The position numbers and the translations under genes were made by a program. A stretch of DNA of 64,000 bases from Psychromicrobium silvestre (GTDB taxonomy: Bacteria; Actinomycetota; Actinomycetes; Actinomycetales; Micrococcaceae): assembly GCF_013408295.1 (NCBI RefSeq), contig NZ_JACBYQ010000001.1:62001-126000 (forward strand). Reading direction: 5' to 3'. The notes under the pieces are model-generated. The model did not search any database and had not been told where the DNA came from. It was given only the letters and a program-made list of their open reading frames with translations. Positions 18,874 through 28,882 of this stretch are shown in pieces; positions within the stretch are counted from its first letter, which is position 1; every line of letters starts with the position of its first letter.

Positions 18874-20274
18874 ATGAGTTCTCAGCGTAGAGAATCGACC
18901 ACGGCTAGGCCCGGTGGCACCCGGCGAAGGCTGGATAAGACCCATTGGCTCTATATCGCGGTGATCGCCGCGGTGCTGCTCGGCGTGGTGGTGGGTCTGT
19001 TGGGGCAGGCCAGTGCCGATCCGAAGACGCCGACCGTCAACTTCGCCACCGCCCTCAAGCCGCTAGGTGATATTTTCGTCAACCTGATTAAGATGCTGAT
19101 TGCGCCGGTGATCTTTTGCACCATCGTGACCGGCATTGGCTCCATTGCCAAAGCCGTCACGATCGGCAAAGTGGGCGGATTGGCGCTGGGCTACTTCTTA
19201 GTGATGTCCACCTTTGCTCTGGCCATTGGCCTGGTGGTGGGCAACTTCCTGCACCCGGGCGAGGGGTTGAAGCTTCAGGCTTACAAGCCCGCAGGCAGTG
19301 GTGGCACTGGCAATGCCCTCTTCGACTTCCTGATTGACATCATTCCGCCGGGCATCCCGGTGCTGCCGACGCTTTTCGTGGCCATCCTGGTCGGCTTTGC
19401 CGTGCAGCGAATGGGCAAATCGGGCGAGCCGATTCTGCGTGCCGTCCGGACCGCTCAGGCGCTGGTTTTCCGAATCCTGATGATGGTCATGTGGATGGCT
19501 CCGATCGGTGCCTTCGGTGCCATTGCAGCCGTCGTGGGTGCCACCGGCTTCCAAGCGGTGCAGTCGATGTTGATCCTGATGATCGGCTTCTACATCACCT
19601 GCATCCTCTTCATTGTGGTGGTGCTCGGTGGCGTGCTCTACGCGGCAACCCGGATCAATATCTTCAAGCTGATGAAGTACCTGGCGCGCGAGTACCTGCT
19701 GATTTTCTCCACCTCATCTTCGGAGGCTGCACTGCCCCGACTGATCGCCAAAATGGAGCACTTGGGTGTTTCCAAACCGGTGGTTGGCGTTACAGTACCC
19801 ACCGGATACTCCTTCAACCTGGATGGCACGGCGATCTACCTGACCATGTCCTCGCTTTTCGTTGCCAATGCCATGGGAGTACATCTCGACCTAGGGGAGC
19901 AGATCTCCTTGCTGGTCTTTATGATCATTGCCTCGAAGGGGGCTGCAGGAGTTAGCGGTGCCGGACTGGCCACCCTGGCGGCCGGTTTGCAGGCGCATCG
20001 CCCCGAGCTGCTCAATGGTGTTGGCGTCATCGTGGGCATCGACCGCTTCATGTCGGAGGCTCGGGCTCTGACCAACTTCACCGGAAACGCAGTGGCTACC
20101 GTTTTGATGGGTACCTGGGTCAAGGAAATCGACCGGCCCAAGCTGGACCGAGTGCTCAGCGGGGTGGAACCCTTCGATGAGGCGAGCATGGATACCGACG
20201 GCCACACCGCGGAAGAGGCACCCGAGGAGGGCGAAGGTTCCGGAGAGAAATCACGGCAGCCTGTCGCTGTGTGA
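18874..20274 (+). CDS. dctA: C4-dicarboxylate/proton symporter DctA
   Basis: A DAACS-family carrier (466 aa) with about eight hydrophobic helices and two re-entrant loops. Family signatures are seen: the Ser-rich loop STSSSEAALP and GYSFNLDGTAIYL in the substrate/cation region. It imports succinate, fumarate or malate. ATG 18874 follows a strong CGGAGGAAAAG. It diverges from the CitA-like kinase over 110 bases, which suggests direct regulation by that system. The C terminus is a ~35-residue acidic tail. Confidence 0.9.
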   Translation: MSSQRRESTTARPGGTRRRLDKTHWLYIAVIAAVLLGVVVGLLGQASADPKTPTVNFATALKPLGDIFVNLIKMLIAPVIFCTIVTGIGSIAKAVTIGKVGGLALGYFLVMSTFALAIGLVVGNFLHPGEGLKLQAYKPAGSGGTGNALFDFLIDIIPPGIPVLPTLFVAILVGFAVQRMGKSGEPILRAVRTAQALVFRILMMVMWMAPIGAFGAIAAVVGATGFQAVQSMLILMIGFYITCILFIVVVLGGVLYAATRINIFKLMKYLAREYLLIFSTSSSEAALPRLIAKMEHLGVSKPVVGVTVPTGYSFNLDGTAIYLTMSSLFVANAMGVHLDLGEQISLLVFMIIASKGAAGVSGAGLATLAAGLQAHRPELLNGVGVIVGIDRFMSEARALTNFTGNAVATVLMGTWVKEIDRPKLDRVLSGVEPFDEASMDTDGHTAEEAPEEGEGSGEKSRQPVAV

Positions 20275-20315
20275 CTTCTCACATTTGCCGAACACGGTTG
20301 TCCAGTCAATTGGAG

Positions 20316-20339
20316 TTAAGTAAGGATAGTCTTACCTAA
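20316..20339 (+). promoter_or_regulatory. Iron box (DtxR/IdeR/DmdR operator)
   Basis: Bases 20316-20339 carry TTAAGTAAG, six bases, then CTTACCTAA: an inverted repeat with 8 of 9 matches that fits the DtxR/IdeR consensus (TTAGGTTAGCCTAACCTAA type). It lies 23 bases upstream of the siderophore decarboxylase start, overlapping where the promoter must be. Iron-dependent repression of the des operon is inferred. Confidence 0.82.
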
Positions 20340-20361
20340 CTCCGACTGCGAAGGTTCTCCC

Positions 20362-21969
20362 GTGCCCGGTTCCCCCTCGATCCAGATCACCCTCGATTCA
20401 AGCGATACTCACCCAGCCCAGGAGCTGCTGGAGGAGCGGTCCGCGCAGGACCAGCTCTTCCAGCAGCGCACGGCCGCCGACTATCTGCTCAGCGTGCAGC
20501 AAGCCGCCACCGCAGTGGCCTTCAAAGTAGCCAGCACAGACCGGCCCTTCACGGGGCAAACTCCGCAAGACCTCAAAGCGGTGCTCGATCGGATTGACCT
20601 GGAAAGGCCGCTGAACTCCCTGGATTCTGCGCTCACGGAACTTGAAGAGACCTATTTCCGAGATGCCATCTACTTCCACTCACCGCGTTATGCAGCCCAC
20701 CTGAACTGCCCGGTGGCCATTCCCGCGCTAGCCGGAGAAGCTGTGCTCAGCGCACTCAACTCTTCGATGGATACCTGGGATCAGAGTGCCGGAGCCACCC
20801 TGATTGAGCGCAAGCTGATCGATTGGACCGCTGACCGTCTTGGCCTGGGGGAGGCCGCCGACGGTGTTTTCACTTCGGGTGGAAGTCAGTCCAATCTGCA
20901 AGGCCTACTGATGGCTAGAAACCACGCGGTAGCGGGGATTCGAGAGAATTACGACGCCGGGTTACCTGGCTTTGATGGGCAGCCACCCAGACTGCCGGTG
21001 CTGCTGGACAAGTTCCGGATCTTCGCTTCGGAGATCGCACACTTCTCGGTGCAGAAGTCTGCCTCCATACTCGGACTGGGCTATGACGCGGTGGTTCCGG
21101 TCGCCGTCGGTCCTGATCAGCGAATGGACTTAGCCGCGCTGCGCCGCGCCCTGCAAGAGTGCCAGGCATCCGGTCTGCAGGCGATGGCTATTGTGGGCAC
21201 GGCGGGGAGTACCGATTTCGGTTCAATCGACCCCTTGCTAGGACTTGCTGGGCTGGCCCGCGAATTCGGTAGCTGGTTCCATGTTGATGCCGCCTACGGC
21301 GGCGGGCTGATCACCTCGGCTAAACACCGGGGGCTGCTGGAAGGAATAGCCGAAGCGGATTCGGTCACGCTGGATTACCACAAAACCTTCTTCCAACCGG
21401 TCTCTTCTTCCGCAGTGCTAGTGCGGCACCGCGACTCGCTGAGCTATGTCACCTATTACGCGGACTATCTGAACCCAGCCTCGGCAGCGCTCGCCGAAAT
21501 CCCCAACCAGGTGGACAAGTCGATTCAGACCACCCGGCGTTTTGATGCACTCAAACTCTGGCTGACGCTGCGCGTGATGGGTCCCGATAGCATCGGAAGC
21601 CTGATTGATCAGGTGATTGAACTTACTGGACAGGTGTATGTCGAGCTTGCCTCCGACCCCGAATTTGAGGTGCTGGCCGAACCCGCGCTGAGCACCATCG
21701 TCTTCCGTTACCGGCCGCTGGGTTCAGCGGACGGGAAGCCCGCCTTGGACGGCGCACAGCTCGATGAGCTTAACCAGCAGATCCGGGCCAGGCTTTTTGC
21801 CTCAGGGGAGGCCGTCGTTGCGGGCACCGTGGTCCAAGGTGCTGCCTATCTCAAATTCACCTTACTCAACCCGGAGGCGCGGCTAGAGGATCTGACTGGC
21901 GTTATTGAGCTGCTCCGTGGCCACGGACGGGCGCTGACCGACCTCACCTTGACCACAAAGGACTCCTAA
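20362..21969 (+). CDS. desA: Lysine decarboxylase of desferrioxamine synthesis (DesA-like)
   Basis: A PLP-dependent group II decarboxylase, 535 aa. It contains [18 protein letters not shown], the cofactor Asp region [10 protein letters not shown], and the Schiff-base Lys in [10 protein letters not shown]. It would make cadaverine from lysine, the first step towards hydroxamate siderophores. Initiation is at GTG 20362. A 2,4-diaminobutyrate decarboxylase is the look-alike alternative; the following hydroxylase and NIS synthetase favour DesA. It is the first gene of an iron-box controlled operon. Confidence 0.88.
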   Translation: MPGSPSIQITLDSSDTHPAQELLEERSAQDQLFQQRTAADYLLSVQQAATAVAFKVASTDRPFTGQTPQDLKAVLDRIDLERPLNSLDSALTELEETYFRDAIYFHSPRYAAHLNCPVAIPALAGEAVLSALNSSMDTWDQSAGATLIERKLIDWTADRLGLGEAADGVFTSGGSQSNLQGLLMARNHAVAGIRENYDAGLPGFDGQPPRLPVLLDKFRIFASEIAHFSVQKSASILGLGYDAVVPVAVGPDQRMDLAALRRALQECQASGLQAMAIVGTAGSTDFGSIDPLLGLAGLAREFGSWFHVDAAYGGGLITSAKHRGLLEGIAEADSVTLDYHKTFFQPVSSSAVLVRHRDSLSYVTYYADYLNPASAALAEIPNQVDKSIQTTRRFDALKLWLTLRVMGPDSIGSLIDQVIELTGQVYVELASDPEFEVLAEPALSTIVFRYRPLGSADGKPALDGAQLDELNQQIRARLFASGEAVVAGTVVQGAAYLKFTLLNPEARLEDLTGVIELLRGHGRALTDLTLTTKDS

Positions 21970-21971
21970 CC

Positions 21972-23381
21972 GTGGCCGCTACCGTGAACACCCCCGTTTA
22001 TGACCTGTTGGGTATCGGTGTGGGCCCCTTCAATCTAGGACTGGCCGCGTTGCTGGAACCGATAGCCGAGTTGGAGGCGCTGTTTTTGGAGAGCCGTCCC
22101 GGTTTCGACTGGCACCCGGGCATGATGCTTGAAGAGGCTCATCTACAGGTGCCTTTCATGGCCGATTTGGTCAGCATGGCGGATCCCACCTCGCCCTATT
22201 CCTTCCTCAACTACCTCAAGAGCGTCGGGCGGCTCTATCCCTTCTACATTAGGGAGAACTTTTACCCGCTCCGTTCCGAGTACAACAAGTACTGCCAATG
22301 GGTGGCTTCGAAGCTGCCCAGCGTGCGCTTCGGCACCGAGGTGATCGAGGTGCAGCACCAAGCGGGCCTTTACCGGATAAACGTACTGGGGCCTACGGGA
22401 CCGGAGACCTTCCAAGCCCGCCGCCTGGTGCTCGGAACCGGAAACGCTCCCTTCCTTCCGGCCGCGGCGCAAGAGTTGATGGACGCTGCCGCTGATACCG
22501 CTGCGGCCGGTGCTGCCGTCGCCGCTGATACCGCCGTCGGGAAAGCGGGGTTATTGCTGCACAACGCGGACTATTTGAACCGCAAGGCCGAACTGCAGGC
22601 CGCCGAATCGATCACCGTGGTGGGCTCCGGGCAGAGTGCGGCCGAGGTGTATTTCGATCTACTCAGCGCACAGCCGGAACACGACTACCTGCTGAATTGG
22701 GTCACCCGCTCGCCACGATTCTTCCCGCTGGAGTACACCAAACTGACCCTTGAAATGACCAGCCCCGAGTACATCGACTACTTCCATGCCTTGCCCGAAG
22801 GCGCGCGTTCCCGGCTGGGAGCCGAGCAGAAGGGGCTCTACAAGGGCATCGACGCAGAACTGATCAATGGCATCTACGATCTGCTCTACCAGCGCTCACT
22901 GGACGGTCCGGTGCGCACCCGATTGCTGAGCAACACCACGGTAGAAGCCGCGAGCCTGACGGATGTTGGCATCCGGTTGGAACTCAAACAGCTTGAGCAG
23001 GGCACACGCTCCACGCTCACGACGGCGGGAGTGGTCTTTGCTACCGGCTACAGTTATCGCGAACCCGCCTTCCTGGAAGGGATCAGCGAGCGCATCAATC
23101 GTGATGAACAAGGCCGTTTCGCGGTGGATCGCTGGTACTCGATTTCCACGGAACCAGGAGAGATTTACGTGCAAAACGCTGAGCTGCACAGCCACGGCTT
23201 TGCCGCCCCGGATTTGGGGATGGGCGCTTACCGGAACTCCTGCATTATCCGCGAAATCCTCGGCTGGGAGTATTACCCGGTGGAGCAGCGGATCGCCTTC
23301 CAAGAATTCGGCTTTGCCGCGGGAGATAGCGATTCCGCAACACCTCAAATATCCCTTCCTACGGCAGGAGCGAGCCGATGA
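21972..23381 (+). CDS. desB: Cadaverine/lysine N-hydroxylase (DesB-like)
   Basis: A flavin N-monooxygenase of the IucD/PvdA/DesB group, 469 aa. The FAD-binding start is [18 protein letters not shown], followed by [20 protein letters not shown], the NADPH motif [16 protein letters not shown] and the C-terminal ATGYSYREP. It hydroxylates a terminal amine to build hydroxamates. An Ala/Asp-rich insert ([18 protein letters not shown], near residues 173-190) is unusual and probably a surface loop. It begins 2 bases after desA at GTG. Confidence 0.9.
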   Translation: MAATVNTPVYDLLGIGVGPFNLGLAALLEPIAELEALFLESRPGFDWHPGMMLEEAHLQVPFMADLVSMADPTSPYSFLNYLKSVGRLYPFYIRENFYPLRSEYNKYCQWVASKLPSVRFGTEVIEVQHQAGLYRINVLGPTGPETFQARRLVLGTGNAPFLPAAAQELMDAAADTAAAGAAVAADTAVGKAGLLLHNADYLNRKAELQAAESITVVGSGQSAAEVYFDLLSAQPEHDYLLNWVTRSPRFFPLEYTKLTLEMTSPEYIDYFHALPEGARSRLGAEQKGLYKGIDAELINGIYDLLYQRSLDGPVRTRLLSNTTVEAASLTDVGIRLELKQLEQGTRSTLTTAGVVFATGYSYREPAFLEGISERINRDEQGRFAVDRWYSISTEPGEIYVQNAELHSHGFAAPDLGMGAYRNSCIIREILGWEYYPVEQRIAFQEFGFAAGDSDSATPQISLPTAGASR

Positions 23382-25699
23382 GCAACTCAACCCTTGACTT
23401 CGGCTTGCGGCGCTTTGACCCCGAACAGGACTCTGAGTTGTTGCACTCCTGGGTCTCTCAGGAGCGAGCCAGGTTCTGGGGCATGCTGGGCCAGAGCGTA
23501 GAAGAAGTACGTGAGGCTTACCGGCAGATCGACGCCGCCCCTGGGCATCACGCCTACCTAGGTACCGCTAACGGTAGCCCCGCCTTCCTGCTGGAACGCT
23601 ACGATCCTGCGGGAGACGCCGTCGGACGCCTTTATCCTGTGCAGCCCGGGGACATTGGCATGCACTTCCTGGTGGCTCCGGCGCAGGGCCCCGCGAAGCC
23701 TGGTTTCACCACGGAGGTGCTGCGCTTTATTATGGCGGACACCTTCGAAGATCCGCAGGTGCGGCGGGTGGTGGTGGAACCCGATGTACGCAATGAAAAG
23801 GTACACGCGCTCAATGCCAAGGTGGGCTTCGTGAAGGATTCCATCGTCAGCTTGCCGGATAAGGACGCCTGGCTCAGCCTGTGCCGCCGGGAAGATTACC
23901 TGGCCGCGCTGCCAGCCGGCCGGATGCTCGCCGATTATCTAACTCCGGAGCGCTGGCAACGTGCCAACCGACATCTGGTGCGCAAGGCCATCGCCGAGTT
24001 TTCCCATGAACGGCTGCTGCAGCCGGTGCACTGCGGTGAGCACTACGAATTGCGCTCACCCGCGGGGGACCTCTACCGTTTTGAGGCGCAAAGGATGCGC
24101 CTGGAACACTGGTCGATCGATGAGGTCACGTTGAATCGGTTCGCAGCCGCCGGTGAGCCACTGGAGCTCGACGCCCTGGAGTTCATTACCGACTTCTCCG
24201 AGGTACTGGGCATCAACCCGGTGCAGTTGCCGATCTATCTTGAGGAAATCAGCAGCACGCTCAGTTCGCACGCTTTCAAACAGTCACATTCCACCCTCAG
24301 CTCCGCCGAACTGGCTGCCGGGCAGGGCGTGGAAGCGTTCCAGAGCATTGAACGGTCGATGACGGAAGGGCATCCTTGTTTCGTTGCCAATAACGGTCGG
24401 TTGGGTTTTGGTGGCAGCGACTTCCTAGCCTTCGCCCCGGAGACTGGTGCCGCCGTCCGCTTGGTCTGGGTGGCGGTGGCCCGCAGCCACGCGATTTTCT
24501 CCAGCGTTTCCGGGCTCAGCTATCAAGCGCTAATGGAGGCTGAGTTCGACGGCGATCAGCGGCAGAGTTTCGAGGTGGCCTTGCGGGGGCGAGGACTGGA
24601 GCCGGAGGATTATTACTTAATGCCGGTGCATCCCTGGCAGTGGGATAACAAATTACAGGTAACCTTCGCGGCCGAAATCGCCCAACAACGCATTGTGTTC
24701 CTTGGCCACAGCCACGATGACTATCAGGCGCAGCAGTCGATTAGGACGTTTTTTAATACTTCGGTGCCGCAGCGAAACTATGTGAAGACCGCCATCTCGG
24801 TGCTCAACATGGGCTTTATGCGAGGGCTCTCGCCGGAATACATGGCGGCGACTCCGGCGATCAACGACTGGGTGCACTCCCTGGTGGCTCAGGACGAGGT
24901 GCTGCAGGCCCGCGGCCTGGTGATCCTCCGTGAGGTGGCCGCCGTCGGCTATCACAATCGGTACTTTGAGGCGGCTGCGCCAAAGGGATCGGCCTACCGC
25001 AAGATGTTTTCCGCGCTCTGGCGAGAGAGCCCGCTGCCACAACTGGCGGAGGGGGAGACGCTGGCGACAATGGCTTCTCTACTCCATCTGGATGGCCAGG
25101 GCAAGAGTTTGGTGGGTGCCTTGATCGCGCGGTCCGGGCTACATGCCGAGGACTGGTTGCGCTGCTATCTTCGCTGTTATTTGCAACCACTGGTGCACTG
25201 CCTGGTGAAGTATGAGTTGGCGTTTATGCCGCACGGTGAGAATGTGATTCTGGTGCTCCGGCACGGGGTGCCGGTCCGTGCCATCATGAAGGACATCGCC
25301 GAGGAAATCGTGTTGATGGGCGAGGGCGTCGAGGTGCCCGAGGCGGTGCACCGGGTGAAGCAGCAGATACCGGAATCCGAGCGAGTGCTGGCGATCTTCA
25401 CCGATGTCTTCGATTGCATCTTCCGGTTCCTGGCCGAGATTTTGCAGCGTGAGGGACTGTTGAGTGAGGAGGCATTCTGGGCTTTGGTAGCCGAGTCGAT
25501 CCGGGATTACCGTTCGGAAGTGCTGGGGAAGCAGCCGGAATTGGTAGAGGCCTTTGAGCGTCACAACTTGTTCGCTGAAGAGTTTGATTTTTCCTGCCTG
25601 AATCGCCTGCAACTGCGCAATAACCAGCAGATGCTCGACCTAACCGATCCTTCTGGCGGTCTGCAATTCTCCGGGAAGCTGGCCAATCCGATGGTTTGA
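23378..25699 (+). CDS. Fused acyltransferase-NIS synthetase (DesC-DesD)
   Basis: 773 aa in one uninterrupted frame. Residues 1 to ~175 are a GNAT acyltransferase of the IucB/DesC type ([33 protein letters not shown]). From about 185 to the end it is an IucA/IucC-family siderophore synthetase like DesD ([51 protein letters not shown]). The fusion would acylate N-hydroxycadaverine and then oligomerise the units into a ferrioxamine-like product. The start overlaps desB by ATGA. Confidence 0.9.
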   Translation: MSNSTLDFGLRRFDPEQDSELLHSWVSQERARFWGMLGQSVEEVREAYRQIDAAPGHHAYLGTANGSPAFLLERYDPAGDAVGRLYPVQPGDIGMHFLVAPAQGPAKPGFTTEVLRFIMADTFEDPQVRRVVVEPDVRNEKVHALNAKVGFVKDSIVSLPDKDAWLSLCRREDYLAALPAGRMLADYLTPERWQRANRHLVRKAIAEFSHERLLQPVHCGEHYELRSPAGDLYRFEAQRMRLEHWSIDEVTLNRFAAAGEPLELDALEFITDFSEVLGINPVQLPIYLEEISSTLSSHAFKQSHSTLSSAELAAGQGVEAFQSIERSMTEGHPCFVANNGRLGFGGSDFLAFAPETGAAVRLVWVAVARSHAIFSSVSGLSYQALMEAEFDGDQRQSFEVALRGRGLEPEDYYLMPVHPWQWDNKLQVTFAAEIAQQRIVFLGHSHDDYQAQQSIRTFFNTSVPQRNYVKTAISVLNMGFMRGLSPEYMAATPAINDWVHSLVAQDEVLQARGLVILREVAAVGYHNRYFEAAAPKGSAYRKMFSALWRESPLPQLAEGETLATMASLLHLDGQGKSLVGALIARSGLHAEDWLRCYLRCYLQPLVHCLVKYELAFMPHGENVILVLRHGVPVRAIMKDIAEEIVLMGEGVEVPEAVHRVKQQIPESERVLAIFTDVFDCIFRFLAEILQREGLLSEEAFWALVAESIRDYRSEVLGKQPELVEAFERHNLFAEEFDFSCLNRLQLRNNQQMLDLTDPSGGLQFSGKLANPMV

Positions 25700-25764
25700 G
25701 TGTTTAGGCGTCGTGCGTCGTTCGTCGTGCGTGGGGCCTGGTTCGCGCATCGTCCTTCGGTTCG

Positions 25765-25822
25765 GCATCCGTTTCCCCTAAATGCACCTCTAATTTCGGA
25801 CGCATTTAGGGGAAACGGATGC
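25765..25822. repeat. Perfect 21-bp inverted repeat
   Basis: The arms 25765-25785 and 25802-25822 are exact reverse complements (right arm begins GCATTTAGGGGAAACGG) around a 16-base loop. The right arm is followed by ATTTTTG, a short T run, so it could act as the siderophore operon terminator. A diverged relative lies at 26106-26163. Confidence 0.85.
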
Positions 25823-25853
25823 ATTTTTGACGACAACCGATGAAATCGTGCCT

Positions 25854-25919
25854 GCTGGTGCTGGTGCTGGTGCTGGTGCTGGTGCTGGTGCTGGTGCTGA
25901 TGCCGATGCTGATGCTGAT
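25854..25919. repeat. GCTGGT hexanucleotide tandem repeat
   Basis: Seven exact GCTGGT units followed by GCTGAT, GCCGAT, GCTGAT and GCTGAT, eleven units in 66 bases without interruption. Tracts of this kind are prone to slippage. On the plus strand one frame reads alternating Leu and Val; the other frames give Ala-Pro, Ser-Thr or His-Gln dipeptides on the minus strand. Confidence 0.9.
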
Positions 25920-26105
25920 TGTCGAATGACGGCGGCAAAGATTGGACATTGGGGGTAAGGGTGCTGCAAGCGCATCGCGGAGCAACGTCGCGGAGTAGCG
26001 TCTGCTTCGCAGATTCGTTTCACACCCTGTTCCGAGCTTCAACAAAATCCCCGCTGGCTCCAACGACACCCATTCCGCCTCACCCATTGCACCTCATCGA
26101 TTCCG

Positions 26106-26163
26106 GCACCCGGTTCCCCTATCGGCGCCCGAAGTTAGGGGTGCATTCGAGGGAAACGGGTGC
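26106..26163. repeat. Imperfect inverted repeat related to 25765-25822
   Basis: GCACCCGGTTCCCCT (26106-26120) faces GAGGGAAACGGGTGC (26149-26163), with AGGGGTGCATTC in between. As at the first copy, the right arm is followed by ATTTTTG. The shared GGGAAACGG core and flanking T run suggest two members of one palindromic repeat family. Confidence 0.65.
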
Positions 26164-26348
26164 ATTTTTGGCAGCAAGGAGTTAGAAAAGCGGCAGGGGA
26201 ACATAGCGAAAAGCGCAGGTGGAGGAACCCTAGAACAGCCCCCGTGGAGCTTAACCTTAGACCTTTACTGGAGGGTCAAGGCTCGCGATGCTTAGCGCCG
26301 CATTTGCCAAACTTGCCCGGTCTCGGACGGTAACGTAACGAAGAGAGC

Positions 26349-27284
26349 ATGAGCAGGAACAACCGAGGAAAGCGTGATCAGGTGAGCAGCGAACAAGGGT
26401 CCGGCACTCTTGCCGAGACGGACACAAGCATCGACCTTGAAACCGTACTCGGCCCCACCGGCCGTCCGATGACCGAGTTTCCCGAGCCTCCCGTGTTGGT
26501 CTCGCACGGCCCAGCCCGGGTGATCGCGATGGTCAATCAAAAGGGCGGAGTGGGCAAGACGACGTCGACCATTAACTTGGGTGCAGCGCTCGCCGAGCTA
26601 GGCCGCCGGGTGTTGCTGGTGGATTTCGATCCGCAGGGTGCCCTCTCAGCGGGCCTGGGCACCAATCCGCATGAGCTGGATCTGACCATCTATAACGTAC
26701 TGATGGATCGCAAGATCGATGTGCACGAGGCCATTCAGCGCACCGGCACCGAGAATCTAGACCTGCTGCCGGCCAATATTGACCTCTCCGCCGCTGAAGT
26801 GCAATTGGTCAACGAGGTAGCCCGTGAGCAGGTACTTGACCGGGTGCTGCGCAAGGTGGAAGACGAATACGACGTCATCCTGATCGACTGCCAACCCTCG
26901 CTCGGACTACTCACGGTCAATGCACTCACCGCGGCGCACGGTGTCATCATCCCGCTGATCTGCGAGTTCTTCGCTCTGCGCGCGGTCGCATTGCTGGTGG
27001 AGACCATCGAGAAGGTGCAGGACCGGATCAACCCCGGGCTACAGATCGACGGCGTACTGGCCACGATGTATGACTCGCGGACCCTGCACAGCCGCGAAGT
27101 GATTTCCCGGCTGGTGGAAGCCTTTGGCGACAAGGTCTTCGAAACGGTGATCAAGCGGACCATTAAATTTGCCGATGCCACCGTGGCTGCCGAGCCGATT
27201 ACCTCCTACGCCGGGAATCATCAGGGTGCGGAAGCCTACCGGCGCCTGGCCAAAGAACTGGTGGCTCGTGGTGGCGCTCCCTGA
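26349..27284 (+). CDS. ParA-family ATPase of the scpAB cluster
   Basis: A Walker-type ATPase, 311 aa. The deviant Walker A is VNQKGGVGKTTSTINLG after a ~65-residue N-terminal extension, and VLLVDFDPQGALSAGLG and ILIDCQPSLGLLTVNAL follow. It is a ParA/Soj relative in the position of Rv1708 and not the oriC-linked parA, since no parB is adjacent. It is co-transcribed with scpA and scpB, so a role in chromosome segregation is likely. Confidence 0.9.
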   Translation: MSRNNRGKRDQVSSEQGSGTLAETDTSIDLETVLGPTGRPMTEFPEPPVLVSHGPARVIAMVNQKGGVGKTTSTINLGAALAELGRRVLLVDFDPQGALSAGLGTNPHELDLTIYNVLMDRKIDVHEAIQRTGTENLDLLPANIDLSAAEVQLVNEVAREQVLDRVLRKVEDEYDVILIDCQPSLGLLTVNALTAAHGVIIPLICEFFALRAVALLVETIEKVQDRINPGLQIDGVLATMYDSRTLHSREVISRLVEAFGDKVFETVIKRTIKFADATVAAEPITSYAGNHQGAEAYRRLAKELVARGGAP

Positions 27285-28179
27285 GCCAAACCAGGAGTTA
27301 GGCCAGGAGCCAAACCAGGAACCAGGCCTGGAGCTGAACCAGGACTCCGGGAAGAAGCCGGGCTTCGAGGTCCGGCTGAAGAACTTCACAGGCCCCTTTG
27401 ACCTGTTGCTGGGCTTGATCAGCAAACACGAACTCGATATCACTGAAGTGGCTTTGGCCACGGTGACCGATGAGTTCATCTCCTATATCCGCGCCTTGCG
27501 GGAGGCCGGAGAGGATTGGGCTATCGATGAGGCCAGCGAGTTCCTGGTCATCGCGGCTACTCTGCTTGACCTCAAGGCTGCCCGGCTATTGCCCGCGGGG
27601 GAGGTCGAAGATGAAGAGGATATTGCGCTGCTGGAAGCGCGAGACCTGCTCTTCGCCCGGCTCCTGCAGTATCGCGCCTTCAAGGAGATGGCTCGGATGA
27701 TCGGCAGCACCTTGGAATCGGAAGCGGAGCGTTTCCCCCGGCAGGTTGGCCTGGAACCGGCCTTCGCCGCACTGCTTCCCGAATTAGTCTGGCGGCACAG
27801 TCCGGAGGATTTCGCGGCGCTCGCCGCCAAGGCCCTCACCCCGCGAGAGGCTGCGCCCACCGAGGTCGGTCTGGAACATCTGCACGCCCCGCCAGTGAGC
27901 GTCAAAGAGCAGGCGGAGCTGATCGGGAACCGGCTCAAGGCTGGTAAGCCGATGTCTTTCCGCGCTTTGGTGAGTGACGCTGGGAGCACGCTCGTCGTCG
28001 TCGCCCGCTTCCTGGCTTTATTGGAGATGTTCCGCGACGCAGTGATCGCCTTTGACCAAGCCAGCCCGCTGGGGGAGCTGACCATTCGCTGGACCGGGGC
28101 ACATGAAGAGTGGACAGCGGAGAGTCTGAGTGAAGAGTACGAAGCAGCTGCAGAGCAGGCGAAAGGAGCGGACGAATGA
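27271..28179 (+). CDS. scpA: Segregation and condensation protein ScpA
   Basis: A kleisin of the SMC-ScpAB complex. The family start is FEVRLKNFTGPFDLLLGLISKHELDITEVAL near residue 30, and the C-terminal winged helix (FRALVSDAGSTLVVVARFLALLEMF) binds the SMC head. The start is GTG 27271 (27268 also possible) inside the end of parA. The first ~28 residues are a low-complexity tail of three 8-residue units (EPNQELGQ-EPNQEPGL-ELNQDSGK) from a 24-base tandem repeat. It overlaps scpB by ATGA. Confidence 0.92.
   Translation: MALPEPNQELGQEPNQEPGLELNQDSGKKPGFEVRLKNFTGPFDLLLGLISKHELDITEVALATVTDEFISYIRALREAGEDWAIDEASEFLVIAATLLDLKAARLLPAGEVEDEEDIALLEARDLLFARLLQYRAFKEMARMIGSTLESEAERFPRQVGLEPAFAALLPELVWRHSPEDFAALAAKALTPREAAPTEVGLEHLHAPPVSVKEQAELIGNRLKAGKPMSFRALVSDAGSTLVVVARFLALLEMFRDAVIAFDQASPLGELTIRWTGAHEEWTAESLSEEYEAAAEQAKGADE
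27283..27354 (+). repeat. Three 24-base tandem units at the parA/scpA junction
   Basis: Units at 27283-27306, 27307-27330 and 27331-27354 each begin GAGCC/GAGCT and contain AACCAGGA. The first starts inside the parA stop codon region. In the scpA frame they encode the Glu/Pro/Asn/Gln repeats at its N terminus. Confidence 0.85.
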
Positions 28180-28871
28180 CTGAGCAGAGTGAGCCGACGG
28201 CGGTCGCGGAGCAAGTACCGGAGCCCGGGCAAGAAGCCGAGCCAGAACCATTAGCGGTGGAAGATCTACCCGGCGGTCTTCCGGCCGCGCTGGAAGCGAT
28301 CTTGATGGTGGTGGATCAACCGGTCAGCGAACTTGAGTTAGCTGCCGCACTGAACCGCCCGCTGGCACAGGTGCGTGGGGCGCTGGACCAATTACGGGGC
28401 GAGTACGACGGGTATACTGGTACAGCCGTTCCTGATGCTGACGGCTCAGATCCGCAAGGTACCGTTTCGATGAGGCCGCGGGGATTCGAGTTGCGCAGTG
28501 TTGCCGGAGGTTGGCGTTTCTATTCGCGGAGCGATTTTGCACCGTTGGTGTCCCGCTTCGTACTGGAGGGTCAAACCGCTCGGCTCACTCAGGCGGCCTT
28601 GGAAACCTTGGCGGTGATCGCTTACCGCCAACCGGTCTCCAGGGCAAGGATTTCGGCGATCAGGGGCGTCAATGTCGATTCGGTGGTGCGCACGTTGACT
28701 CAGCGTGGGCTGATCACCGAGTTGGAAACCGATCCGGAAACCGGGGCGATCCTGTACGGCACCACTAGCTATTTCCTGGAACGGCTCGGCCTGAAAAGCG
28801 TCGATGAGCTGCCCCAGATTGCACCACATTTGCCAGGGCTTGAGAACCTGGACGATTTTACCCAAGACTAA
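28176..28871 (+). CDS. scpB: Segregation and condensation protein ScpB
   Basis: A paired winged-helix protein that caps ScpA in condensin. Typical segments are GGLPAALEAILMVVDQPVSELELAAALN and ALETLAVIAYRQPVSRARISAIRGVNVDSVVRTL. The N-terminal ~30 residues are acidic and Pro-rich; the rest is standard. Length, 231 aa, is normal. It is coupled to scpA and followed 11 bases later by rluB. Confidence 0.93.
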   Translation: MTEQSEPTAVAEQVPEPGQEAEPEPLAVEDLPGGLPAALEAILMVVDQPVSELELAAALNRPLAQVRGALDQLRGEYDGYTGTAVPDADGSDPQGTVSMRPRGFELRSVAGGWRFYSRSDFAPLVSRFVLEGQTARLTQAALETLAVIAYRQPVSRARISAIRGVNVDSVVRTLTQRGLITELETDPETGAILYGTTSYFLERLGLKSVDELPQIAPHLPGLENLDDFTQD

Positions 28872-28882
28872 GGACTTTGCTC

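Larger units (their letters stand above)
25700..26348. other. Repeat-rich intergenic region between siderophore operon and parA
   Basis: 649 bases with no convincing gene. It holds a perfect inverted repeat (25765-25822), an 11-unit hexamer tract (25854-25919), and an imperfect inverted repeat of the same family (26106-26163). The end nearest parA (26170-26348) shows no clear repeat. A 29-codon Leu-Val ORF (25840-25929) crosses the hexamers but has no ribosome site. The region marks the join between accessory genes and the second core block. Confidence 0.7.

Noticed and set aside
25802-25930. A CRISPR array in the repeat-rich region
   Set aside because: The hexamers are contiguous without spacers, and no cas gene is in the window.
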